The translations under genes and the position numbers were made by a program. This document shows positions 19,165 to 28,041 of a stretch of 59,984 nt of DNA, piece after piece; position 1 is the stretch's first letter, and every line of letters starts with the position of its first letter. Source of the stretch: an uncultured Bacteroidales bacterium. Its GTDB lineage: Bacteria; Bacteroidota; Bacteroidia; Bacteroidales; UBA932. The stretch spans positions 1 to 59,984 of the forward strand of contig CALYTI010000010.1 in assembly GCA_945487035.1 (NCBI GenBank), in the 5' to 3' direction. The notes below the pieces were generated by a model. That model saw nothing but the letters and a program-made list of their open reading frames with translations. It had not been told where the DNA came from and did no database searches.

Positions 19165-21405
19165 ATGCTCCAAAGCAACACTCATCGCACTATGCTTGCG
19201 GCAGTCAGCCTGGCCTTGGCCCTGACTGCCTGCAGGCAGAAGGAGCCGGACCCGGCTCCGCAGCCTCAGGAGGGCGAAAAGATTGCTTTTGCCCTTCCTG
19301 AAGAGGCTTCATCCCTGAGCTATCTGCTCTACTCCTTCACAGACGGAGAATGCATCTCTTTCGCTGAAGGGGAGTATCCCGAGGCAATCCCTGCGGAGAA
19401 CTTCGGGGACAGGCTCATCGTGCTGGCTGCACAGAGTTTCGATGCGGTTGCGATTGGAGCAAAATCGGAGGGTCTGCCCCTCCCGACCTATTATTTCTAC
19501 CCCAAGGACACGGCCTCGGACTTGCCGGGGCTGTGGTTCTGGGAAGGAAAAACCCAAGACGCCCTTTCCTCCAAGCTGGAACTCAAGCCTTTCACTCCTT
19601 CCATAGAGCTGAAACTCGTCGGAGCTCCGGCAGAGCTTGTGAGTGCGAAGGTGGATATTGAAGGACTTGCCCGCCGTATTTCGCTCAGCGACCTCACTCC
19701 GCTTGAGCAGAACGGCAGCTGGAGCAGGACTTTCACCCTCACGCCGCAGGAGCCGCAGCAGAGCGCCCTGCTGATGCCTATGCTGGCCTGCGGAGAGTGG
19801 GATCTGACCCTTGAGCTGAGCCTTGCGGGGCTTGACCCTCAGCAAATCAAACTCCCTGTAAGCAAGGAGATTGCGCCTGGCAGCGCTGCATCTGTCGAAC
19901 TGGATTTCTCCCAGTACGCGAGCAAGGGCAGCGTGCTTGTGCGCTTCAGCCTTGCGAGCGGCTCGGACCCTGTGCCGGCGGTTTGGATAAAGAATCACAG
20001 CATCAAGGAAGTGCTTCAGCCCAACACCCACTACAGTGTGAGCGTGCTTCAGGAGGACGGCAGCTGGAAGGATGCCTATGTCCTCGATGCCCTGGTATCG
20101 GATGCCCCGAACCATCATCCGCAAATCTGGAATGACTGGAACAACTCTAAGGGTCTGAGGGACACCGCCAGCTTCGTCAATTTCACCGCTCCTTTCGACT
20201 CACCGGTTACAATCAGGGTGACAAAGCTCAGCGGCAGCTACTCCGAGGTTACGGTCCGCCCTACACAGTACGGCATTGAAGCCAGACATATAGACAACCG
20301 CACCATAGAGCTTACCATCCCGACATATGCTCAGCGCAAGCTCTCAATCGAATACGACGGGGACCGTTTCCACAATCTTATGGTGCTTCCGGAAAAGCCG
20401 GACACTCGGAAACCTGACCCTTCGGACCCGGATGTGATTTACTTCGGTCCGGGAGTGTGGAATCCCGAGTGGATAAGCCTCAGGGACAATCAGACCTTGT
20501 ACATTGATGAAGGTGCTGTGGTCTATGCGAAAATCAACTGCCTGGGCGACAACACAGCCATCAAAGGCCGGGGAGTGCTCTCGGGGGCACGCCTTGCACA
20601 TACCGGAGACCGCTATGCCAGCGGCTATCAGCTGATTGAAACCAATGCCTCCAAAACCCTAACCCGCAAGGGCTTCACTGTGGAAGGAATCACAGTGGTC
20701 GATTCGCCGAGCTGGACTTTCTCCATCTACCGCACCAACGATGTGAGGATAGAGAACACCAACATCATCTGCTGGATTCTCAACGGAGACGGAATCGACC
20801 TGTGCTCTGTGGACGGAGCCCTGGTCAAGGGCTGTTTCATCAGGACCTATGATGATTGCATCACCCTGAAAGTCAATCATCTTTCACTTGACGACACGAA
20901 AAACATCAGGATAGAAGACAACCTCATCTGGGCCGACTTTGCCGGAGGCATAGTGGTCGGACCGGAAAGCGGCACGCAGGGAGGCGGGCGCATACACGAC
21001 GTCGAGGTCAGCGGCTGCACCGTGCTGGACTATCCTACACGCAACAATGATTACCTCAATGATGACAGGGGCGGCCTTTGCATCAGCCAGTACCCTTCCG
21101 GAGGCAGCACCTCAGCCGTCATCTCCGACATCAGCTTCCACGATATAGTCATAGACAATATCAGGAAGGACGGCAGACCGATTTCCGTGTGGCAGAAGCC
21201 GCAGCAGGGAGGCTGCCTTATGGAGCGTATCAGCTTCAGAGACATTGCCATCATCTCCGAACAGGGATGCGGCATTTCCACGGTGGTCTCAAACGGGAAC
21301 ACCATCAAAGAATTGACATTCAGCAATGTGACCTACAACGGCACATTGATTCAGGACAGCGCCCATTGGCTTGTCGAGGGCGATGATATAGACATAAGTT
21401 ATTGA
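19165..21405 (+). CDS. GH28-like right-handed beta-helix lipoprotein
   Basis: Lipobox LTAC follows a short signal peptide (start 19165; an alternative ATG at 19192). Residues about 30-300 form an N-terminal region I do not recognise. From IWNDWNNSKGLRD (about 324) the protein is homologous to the N-terminal half of the product at 23237-26893. The parallel beta-helix carries GH28-type motifs: ILNGDGIDL and YDDCITLK. Where polygalacturonases have the GHG histidine, this one reads AGGIVVGPE, and no RIK motif is evident. It is therefore a GH28-clan enzyme with changed chemistry or specificity rather than a standard pectinase. It is 6 bp after the previous gene and 2 bp before the GH20 gene. Confidence 0.82.
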   Translation: MLQSNTHRTMLAAVSLALALTACRQKEPDPAPQPQEGEKIAFALPEEASSLSYLLYSFTDGECISFAEGEYPEAIPAENFGDRLIVLAAQSFDAVAIGAKSEGLPLPTYYFYPKDTASDLPGLWFWEGKTQDALSSKLELKPFTPSIELKLVGAPAELVSAKVDIEGLARRISLSDLTPLEQNGSWSRTFTLTPQEPQQSALLMPMLACGEWDLTLELSLAGLDPQQIKLPVSKEIAPGSAASVELDFSQYASKGSVLVRFSLASGSDPVPAVWIKNHSIKEVLQPNTHYSVSVLQEDGSWKDAYVLDALVSDAPNHHPQIWNDWNNSKGLRDTASFVNFTAPFDSPVTIRVTKLSGSYSEVTVRPTQYGIEARHIDNRTIELTIPTYAQRKLSIEYDGDRFHNLMVLPEKPDTRKPDPSDPDVIYFGPGVWNPEWISLRDNQTLYIDEGAVVYAKINCLGDNTAIKGRGVLSGARLAHTGDRYASGYQLIETNASKTLTRKGFTVEGITVVDSPSWTFSIYRTNDVRIENTNIICWILNGDGIDLCSVDGALVKGCFIRTYDDCITLKVNHLSLDDTKNIRIEDNLIWADFAGGIVVGPESGTQGGGRIHDVEVSGCTVLDYPTRNNDYLNDDRGGLCISQYPSGGSTSAVISDISFHDIVIDNIRKDGRPISVWQKPQQGGCLMERISFRDIAIISEQGCGISTVVSNGNTIKELTFSNVTYNGTLIQDSAHWLVEGDDIDISY

Positions 21406-21407
21406 GA

Positions 21408-23240
21408 ATGACCACCATAAACAAATTATTACACTCTGCCGCAGTTCTGCTTTGCTGCGTGCTGACTGGCTGCACTTCCGGACCGGAAGAGCTTTCCGTA
21501 GTGCCTCAGCCTTCGCAGGTCAGCCTCCACGGCGGCTGGTACCGTGTGGACAGCGCCGCATTCCGCCGCAATCCAACGGCCTACATATCTTTCGCTTCTG
21601 ACAGCAGCATTCCTGCGGAGGGTTATCTTCTTGAAGTGGACAGAAAGGGAATCAGCGTGACCTCCTCCGATTGCAGGGGAGCCTTCTACGCGCAGCAGAC
21701 CCTGCTTCAGATGCTGTCCTCCGAGGGTATCCCTTGCGGGAGCATAGCTGACGCCCCGAGATTCCCTTATCGCGGACTTATGGTCGATGTTTCAAGACAC
21801 TTCTTCCCGAAAGAGGAAATCTTCCGTATGCTCGATGTGATGGCCGCCTACAAGATGAACTATTTCCATCTGCATCTGACCGACAACGGAGGATGGAGAA
21901 TCCTGCTCGACCGCTATCCGGAGCTGACCCGCAAAGGGGCCTTCCGCACAAAGAAAAGCTGGATAGAATGGTGGGACAAGCAGGACAAGCGCTACCTCGA
22001 CGAAGGGACTACCGGTGCCTACGGCGGATATTACACCAAAGACGAGCTGCGCGAAATAGTAGCCTACGCTGCAGACCGGCACATAGAGGTAATCCCGGAG
22101 GTCGAATTTCCGGCCCATTCGGATGCCGTCTTCATCTCCCATCCCGAGCTTTGCTGCCAGGGCAAGGCTTACAGTTCGGGCGAATACTGCGCCGGCAATC
22201 CTCAGACCTATGAGTTCTTCTTCAATGTGCTGGACGAGATAATGGAGGTCTTCCCTTCCCGCTACATCCATATCGGAGGCGACGAGGCCCGCAAGAAGGA
22301 GTGGCCGAAATGCCCGAAATGCCGCGCTCTGATGCAAAGGGAGGGTATTGCGGACTATGATGAACTACAATGCTATATGGTGGACAGGGTTGAGGATTAC
22401 CTCCGTTCCAAGGGAAAGGTGATGTGCGGATGGGATGAGATATCCAAGAATGAACTGGACCCTGAGGCCATAGTCTTCTCCTACCGCGGTCAGGAGTACA
22501 CCTCCCACGCCGCCAACAAGGGGCAGAATGTGATTTTCACCCCGGGTGCGGCGCTTTATTTCGACTGGTATCAGGATACTCCGCAGACCCAGCCGCGCGC
22601 TATGGTAGGCTATTCTCCTATACGCAAGACCTACCTTATGGAGCCTCTTGCCGACACCCCGGCCAAAGCCCTTGCCAACGAGCAGTACATACTCGGGCGC
22701 AGGATAGATGAGCCTGTGGAATGGATAAGCGGCGAGCAGGCCGCCTCCCGGGTGCTGGGAGTGCAGGGCTGCGCCTGGAGCGAATTTATCGACGACTGTC
22801 CTCATCTGGAATATATGGTTCTGCCCCGCATTCTCGCGATTGCGGAGATGGGATGGACCCCGGCATCCGGCCGCGATTGGGATGACTTCAAACGCAGGCT
22901 CAGCGTCCGGGTGCCCGCGCTTCGGGCCGCAGGCCTGAACTGTTACACCCTTTCGGACAGGGTTGACATCAGCAGCGTCATTTCCGAAGGGAAGGCCGTG
23001 GTCAGCTTCGAGTGCGAAAAATACCAGTCTGAACTCAGATACACTCTGGACGGCAGCACACCCGACGCCAATTCCACCCTCTACACGGCTCCTTTCGGGC
23101 TGGCAGAGCCTGCCCTGGTGAAGGTTTCCCGTTTCGAAGGCGGAGTGCCTGTCGGGACCGACTCCCTCTTTGTCGGAACACTCGAGCCTGCAACCGAGTA
23201 CTATCCTTATGTTGAACCGGACCATTGGAAAAATATATGA
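21408..23240 (+). CDS. GH20 beta-N-acetylhexosaminidase lipoprotein
   Basis: Removes terminal beta-linked GlcNAc or GalNAc from glycans. Start ATG at 21408 gives the signal MTTINKLLHSAAVLLCCVLT with lipobox LTGC. A GH20b-type N-terminal domain (about 25-115) precedes the TIM barrel with GLMVDVSRHFFP, MNYFHLHLTDNGGWR, IPEVEFPAH and the catalytic Asp-Glu pair in HIGGDEARKKEW. A C-terminal chitobiase-type sandwich is seen near LRYTLDGSTPD. Length 610 aa is normal and all active-site motifs are present. It overlaps the next gene by 4 bp (ATGA), so it is cotranscribed. Confidence 0.95.
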   Translation: MTTINKLLHSAAVLLCCVLTGCTSGPEELSVVPQPSQVSLHGGWYRVDSAAFRRNPTAYISFASDSSIPAEGYLLEVDRKGISVTSSDCRGAFYAQQTLLQMLSSEGIPCGSIADAPRFPYRGLMVDVSRHFFPKEEIFRMLDVMAAYKMNYFHLHLTDNGGWRILLDRYPELTRKGAFRTKKSWIEWWDKQDKRYLDEGTTGAYGGYYTKDELREIVAYAADRHIEVIPEVEFPAHSDAVFISHPELCCQGKAYSSGEYCAGNPQTYEFFFNVLDEIMEVFPSRYIHIGGDEARKKEWPKCPKCRALMQREGIADYDELQCYMVDRVEDYLRSKGKVMCGWDEISKNELDPEAIVFSYRGQEYTSHAANKGQNVIFTPGAALYFDWYQDTPQTQPRAMVGYSPIRKTYLMEPLADTPAKALANEQYILGRRIDEPVEWISGEQAASRVLGVQGCAWSEFIDDCPHLEYMVLPRILAIAEMGWTPASGRDWDDFKRRLSVRVPALRAAGLNCYTLSDRVDISSVISEGKAVVSFECEKYQSELRYTLDGSTPDANSTLYTAPFGLAEPALVKVSRFEGGVPVGTDSLFVGTLEPATEYYPYVEPDHWKNI

Positions 23241-26200
23241 AAAAGCTTTATTGCCTGATTGCCGGTCTGCTGTGCTTCGCTTCTGTATTTGCCCGCAACG
23301 CGGACTACAGGCTTGAGGCGGACTGCGGCTCCGGTTTCGTTCCTGTCACTGTACACAAGGCCCTGTGCTCGGACTCCGCCTCCCATCACGGGGAAATCTG
23401 GAACGACTGGGACAACTCCAAGGGGCTTCGCGACACTATGTCCATTGCCCTGCTCCAAACCCCGCACTTCCCTGTGCGTATCAGGCTCAGCAGGGAAGAA
23501 GCCTTCAGCACAGTAGCCGTACGCCCGACTCCCTACGGGATTGAGGCCCGCAAACTCAACGACCACTGCGTAGAATTCATCATCGACAGCCCCGCCCACA
23601 GGAAAGTCTCCGTGGAGTTTGACGATGACCGTGCGACCAATCTCTTCCTGGTCTGCAATCTGCCGGACACGGACAAACCGTCCCCGGACGACCCTTCGGT
23701 GCTGTATTTCGGCCCGGGCGAACACAATGTGGGCAAAATCTGTCTTCAGGAAGGACAGACCCTCTATGTTGACTATGGCGCCGTGCTCTATTCGGCCATA
23801 GAAGTCCAGGGCAACAACTGCCGCATAGCGGGGCAGGGCATAATCAGCGGCGCACGCCTGCCTCACACCGGCACGCGCTGGGCCAGCGGAGAACTGCTCA
23901 TCGAATGCAACAAAACCAGAGCGGCAGAAAGGCGCAACCTGGTAATCGAGGATGTCACCATAATCGACTCCCCGAGCTGGACAGTGTCGGTTTACAATAT
24001 GTCTGATGTCAGGATTGAAAACATCAACCTCATCAACTGGATACTCAACGGTGACGGCATCGATGTGGTCTGCTCCAGGGATGTGCTCATCAAGGACTGC
24101 CTGCTGCGCTGCTACGATGACTGCATCACCCTCAAGGTAAGGCACAACGCAAGGCCAATCGAGGACCTGCGCAATGTCCGTATAGAAGGCTGTATGATTT
24201 GGGCCGACTTCGCGAGAGGCATAGTAATCGGCCCGGAAGCGGGCAATGAATCGGTCAGTCCTGCCCATATCTCGGACTGTCAGGTGAAATCCTGCATCTT
24301 CCTCGAACACAATACCATAGTTCAGAAAGATGATGTGCGCGGAGCCTTCGCCATCCACCAGGTGGCCTCGCCCGATTGGGAAAAGGGGTGTCCCGGCCTG
24401 ATAAGCTCCATCACTGCGGAGGACCTTTATTTTGACCATATGCGCCCTTGCTCCAGGGCCATAGTGATTGCTCAGGACGAGCATTCCTCTCCGGCCTGCA
24501 GGATGGAAGACATAATCATACGCAATGTCAGGATAGAAGATGACGGCACGGCTTCTTCCGTGCTGGAAATCAAGCCATACCACAATTCGATGAAGAATCT
24601 CAAACTCGAAAACATAAGCCGCAATGGCAGGCGCATCGTCACTCCGGCAATACGGGAGGACGCTCAGATGGAGAGCAGGATAGACTCCATCCTCAACCGC
24701 CTCACCCTTGAGGAGAAGATAGGCCAGATGACCCAGCTTACGGTCGGCGTGCTGATGGACCGCGAAAGGGAGCATCTCATCCCCGAGCTGATGGACACGG
24801 TATTCCGCAAATACAAGGTCGGCTCCATACTCAATGTTATAGGCAACAGCGCTCCTCCGAAGGAGAAATATATCTCCGTCATACGGGAAATCCAGCGCAA
24901 GTCCATTGAAGAAATCGGCATCCCTTGCCTCTACGGCCTGGATCAGATCCACGGCGCTTCCTATATCGACGGGGCTACCCTCTTCCCTCAGGAAATCAAT
25001 ATTGCCGCCAGTTTTGAACGCGGGTTCGCCCTCGATATGGGCCGCATCTGCGCCTACGAGACCCGCGCCGCCCTGGTTCCCTGGACCTTCGCGCCGGTGA
25101 TGGACCTTGGCCGCGAGCCGCTCTGGCCGCGTATGTGGGAGAGCTTCGGCGAGGACAGTTACCTCAATGCCGAACTCGGCAAGGCGGCTGTGCTCGGCCT
25201 TCAGGGCGACAATCCGGGCAAGGTGGACAGCCTCCACATTGCAGCCTGCATCAAGCACTATATGGCCTATGGAGTGCCCGTATCCGGCCAGGACAGAACC
25301 CCTTCCAAGGTATCCGATGCCGAGTTGAGGGAGAAATATTTCGAGCCCTTCAAGCAATGCATACGCGAAGGAGCCCTCTCCCTGATGGTCAATTCCTCTT
25401 CCAACAACGGCATACCTTTCCACGCCAACAGGGAACTGCTCACCGTCTGGCTCAAGGAAAACCTGAACTGGGACGGAATGATAGTCACCGACTGGAACGA
25501 CATCAACAACCTGTACTACCGTGACCGTGTGGCCACAAGCGAAAAGGACGCGGTGCGGCTTGCCATCAATGCGGGAATAGATATGGCTATGGTCCCATCC
25601 ACCTGGAAGTTCTGCATAGACCTCAAGGAACTGGTTGAGGAGGGAGCCGTGCCTATGGAAAGGATAGATGATGCGGTGCGCCGCGTGCTGCGCCTGAAGA
25701 TGCGACTCGGCCTTTTCGAACAGCCGGTATGGGATACTGGGGCATATGCCGATTTCGCTGCACCGCAGTTCGAAGCCAGCTCGTACAGGGCGGCTGTCGA
25801 GAGCGAAGTGCTGCTCAAAAACGATGGAGTGCTGCCGCTGCGGGAGGGGCAGAAGATACTCGTATGCGGTCCCAACGCCAATTCCATGCGCTGCATCAAC
25901 GGAGGCTGGTCCTACACCTGGCAGGGAGACGGGGCGTCCCGTCAGTCCGCACCATACCACACGATACTGGAGGCCCTGCAAAGCAGGTTCCCGGGTAAGG
26001 TGAGCTATTGTCCGGGAGTGGAATATGCCCCGGAAAACGGAGACAACTGGTATGAGGAGAAGCCGGCCGACTTCAAGGCTCTCCGCAAGGCTGCCTCCAG
26101 GTGCGATGTTATCGTCGCCTGCATAGGAGAGCAGAGCTACTGCGAGACTCCGGGAAACTGGAAGGACCTCAATCTGTCCGCCCAGCAGCAGGAAATGCTC

Positions 26201-26893
26201 AAAGTGCTTGCGCAAAGCGACAAGCCTATAGTGATAGCCTACAGCGGAGGGCGACCTCGCGTGGTAAGGGAACTTGAGCCTCTCGCCTCCGCCTTTGTGG
26301 CTATGATGCTCCCGGGCAACTATGGGGCCGATGCCTTTGCCGCCCTGGTAAGCGGGGATGAGAATTTCAGCGCCAAGCTTCCATTCACCTGGCCGAAGTA
26401 CACTGCGGGTTATGCTCCTTACGACTACAAGGTGTCCGAGAATGTGGCCACTATGGAGGGGGAATACAACTATGACGCCCGTATGGATGCCCAATGGCAA
26501 TTCGGAGACGGCCTGAGTTACACCAGTTTCGAATATTCCGATTTGCGCTGCTCCCGAAGCACCTTCGGTCCGGACGACCTGCTGGAGTTCAGGGTGAGGG
26601 TTACCAATTCCGGCTCCGTGGACGGCAGGGAAGCGGTGCTGCTCTTCTCGAGCGATATGTATGCTTCCGAGGTTCCGGATGTGCGCAGGCTCAGGGCTTT
26701 CGATAAGATTTCCCTCAAGGCAGGAGAAAGCAAAGAGGTGATACTCAAAGTCAAAGCTTCAGATTTGGCTTTCGTTGGAAGTGATGGCCGCTGGAGATTG
26801 GAGAAAGGAGATTTCCGAATCAGTTGCGGGTCTCAAAATATAGTTGTAACTTGCATAACTGACAGGATTTGGGATGAACCGGACCTGCTATAG
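23237..26893 (+). CDS. GH28-like / GH3 two-enzyme fusion
   Basis: Start 23237 overlaps the GH20 stop (ATGA) and opens a type I signal peptide (MKKLYCLIAGLLCFASVFAR). Residues about 20-475 are a GH28-like beta-helix, paralogous to the product of 19165-21405 (shared IWNDWDNSKGLRD, FGPGEHN, GNGDGID-like and YDDCITLK segments), again without the GHG histidine (ARGIVIGPE). From about 480 a complete GH3 enzyme follows: LTLEEKIGQMTQ, GLDQIHGASY, CIKHYMAYG, the nucleophile region IVTDWNDI, the C-terminal domain with GEQSYCETP (likely acid/base Glu), LPFTWPKY, and an FN3-like end (VTNSGSVDGREAV). Total 1218 aa. Likely periplasmic. The fusion implies that the GH28-like step and the beta-glycosidase step act on the same oligosaccharide. 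Confidence 0.92.
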   Translation: MKKLYCLIAGLLCFASVFARNADYRLEADCGSGFVPVTVHKALCSDSASHHGEIWNDWDNSKGLRDTMSIALLQTPHFPVRIRLSREEAFSTVAVRPTPYGIEARKLNDHCVEFIIDSPAHRKVSVEFDDDRATNLFLVCNLPDTDKPSPDDPSVLYFGPGEHNVGKICLQEGQTLYVDYGAVLYSAIEVQGNNCRIAGQGIISGARLPHTGTRWASGELLIECNKTRAAERRNLVIEDVTIIDSPSWTVSVYNMSDVRIENINLINWILNGDGIDVVCSRDVLIKDCLLRCYDDCITLKVRHNARPIEDLRNVRIEGCMIWADFARGIVIGPEAGNESVSPAHISDCQVKSCIFLEHNTIVQKDDVRGAFAIHQVASPDWEKGCPGLISSITAEDLYFDHMRPCSRAIVIAQDEHSSPACRMEDIIIRNVRIEDDGTASSVLEIKPYHNSMKNLKLENISRNGRRIVTPAIREDAQMESRIDSILNRLTLEEKIGQMTQLTVGVLMDREREHLIPELMDTVFRKYKVGSILNVIGNSAPPKEKYISVIREIQRKSIEEIGIPCLYGLDQIHGASYIDGATLFPQEINIAASFERGFALDMGRICAYETRAALVPWTFAPVMDLGREPLWPRMWESFGEDSYLNAELGKAAVLGLQGDNPGKVDSLHIAACIKHYMAYGVPVSGQDRTPSKVSDAELREKYFEPFKQCIREGALSLMVNSSSNNGIPFHANRELLTVWLKENLNWDGMIVTDWNDINNLYYRDRVATSEKDAVRLAINAGIDMAMVPSTWKFCIDLKELVEEGAVPMERIDDAVRRVLRLKMRLGLFEQPVWDTGAYADFAAPQFEASSYRAAVESEVLLKNDGVLPLREGQKILVCGPNANSMRCINGGWSYTWQGDGASRQSAPYHTILEALQSRFPGKVSYCPGVEYAPENGDNWYEEKPADFKALRKAASRCDVIVACIGEQSYCETPGNWKDLNLSAQQQEMLKVLAQSDKPIVIAYSGGRPRVVRELEPLASAFVAMMLPGNYGADAFAALVSGDENFSAKLPFTWPKYTAGYAPYDYKVSENVATMEGEYNYDARMDAQWQFGDGLSYTSFEYSDLRCSRSTFGPDDLLEFRVRVTNSGSVDGREAVLLFSSDMYASEVPDVRRLRAFDKISLKAGESKEVILKVKASDLAFVGSDGRWRLEKGDFRISCGSQNIVVTCITDRIWDEPDLL

Positions 26894-26894
26894 T

Positions 26895-28016
26895 ATGAGA
26901 AGGAACCGCATAATTATTCTGATTTCGCTGCTGCTTTGTGCCGCCGCTCCCCTTGCGCGCTCCCAGGGTGCGACAGGCTTCCGTTTCGGACAGCCTTACT
27001 ACAGCCATCTGTTCATCGACACCGTTTACAAGAACAGTGACCCTTACATCCCTTGCCAGAGCGTCTATGACGTCAGGCTTGCCGCAAGGCTGGGTTTCCG
27101 CTATGTCGAAGCCAATCTCCACGCCACGGCGACCCCGGGCAAGTACCTTGTCATCCACGGCTACCGGGGTGCCCTCGGGTACCAGATTGAGGACCTCGAC
27201 GGCAATTTCGCTCCCGATGTAGTGATTTCGCAGACCCCTTTCGACACCCTCAGGACCAAGTACCGCTACCGTTCATCCAATCCCCGCTACCGCACCCCGA
27301 TAAGCTCTCTCGAAGAGTTCCTCTACGAGTGCCGCAGCTGCGGGGTGGCTCCTGTCATCCAGTATGTCGATGAGTGCTCCCTTTCCATCATAAAGAGCAT
27401 AATGGGTGATGACTACATACTCTACTGCGGACGCAGGGACCTGGGCCACAAGGGAATGATAATGGAATACAAGACCATAGCCAGCGTGGAGGGAGTGATT
27501 GAGCATTGCCGCTGGATAGGAGCCCCGTATATGTACTGTATGGGCAATGTCAGCGATTTCAGCGACGAACAGCTGCGGCAGATTGTCGCGGGAGTACACT
27601 CTCTTGGCTGCGATATAGGCTTTGCCGGCTGCTACGAAACGCCCCAGACCTCGGTGCGTCTCTTCTCTCTCGGTTTCGACTTTTCCGCTTCGGGCTGGGA
27701 CATCAACGAGATTCACTGCGGCAATCTCTGCAATCTTTGCATAGAGCCGACCATCCATCTTCAGCCGGGACAGAAGCTTGACACCGGAAAGCCCGAACTG
27801 CCCTCGCCTTTCCTTTCGGGCGCGAGCCTCCGTATAGCCTTCAAGGGCACCCTGCACATCAGGCTCGGCAGCCACATAGATGCGGACTTCACCAGCGACG
27901 GCACCAATTCCATACATCTGAGCAGTTATTTCCTCAATGAGCAGCCCGATGTGCAGATTACCGCAGTAAGCGGCACCACCATCAGTTATTTCACCTTCAA
28001 AGCATCTGAATTCTAG
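26895..28016 (+). CDS. GDPD-like TIM-barrel protein, secreted
   Basis: Start 26895 is one base after the preceding stop and gives the signal MRRNRIIILISLLLCAAAPL ending ARSQ; an ATG at 26874 inside the previous gene is less likely. The segment SVYDVRLAARLGFRYVEANL followed by a T...KYLVIHG stretch resembles the start of glycerophosphodiester phosphodiesterases, and alternating strand/helix segments (VAPVIQYVDE, LGCDIGFAGCYE) fit a TIM barrel. The usual HRG and E-x-D metal/catalytic residues are not conserved (EAN instead of E-x-D), so it may be a divergent or inactive member. The last about 90 residues look like a beta-sandwich. It is the last gene of the PUL operon, convergent with rodA 25 bp away; I see no clear terminator between them. 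Confidence 0.7.
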   Translation: MRRNRIIILISLLLCAAAPLARSQGATGFRFGQPYYSHLFIDTVYKNSDPYIPCQSVYDVRLAARLGFRYVEANLHATATPGKYLVIHGYRGALGYQIEDLDGNFAPDVVISQTPFDTLRTKYRYRSSNPRYRTPISSLEEFLYECRSCGVAPVIQYVDECSLSIIKSIMGDDYILYCGRRDLGHKGMIMEYKTIASVEGVIEHCRWIGAPYMYCMGNVSDFSDEQLRQIVAGVHSLGCDIGFAGCYETPQTSVRLFSLGFDFSASGWDINEIHCGNLCNLCIEPTIHLQPGQKLDTGKPELPSPFLSGASLRIAFKGTLHIRLGSHIDADFTSDGTNSIHLSSYFLNEQPDVQITAVSGTTISYFTFKASEF

Positions 28017-28041
28017 ATAAGAAACACGCCATATCCTCCCG

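Noticed and set aside
23207..26500. 1097-codon open frame on the minus strand opposite the GH28/GH3 fusion
   Set aside because: It is the mirror of a GC-rich coding frame with clear GH28 and GH3 motifs; its translation has no recognisable domain.
28017..28041. Terminator between the convergent GDPD-like gene and rodA
   Set aside because: Only a 6-bp inverted TTCTAG/CTAGAA pair spans the gap; no stable stem or T-tract.
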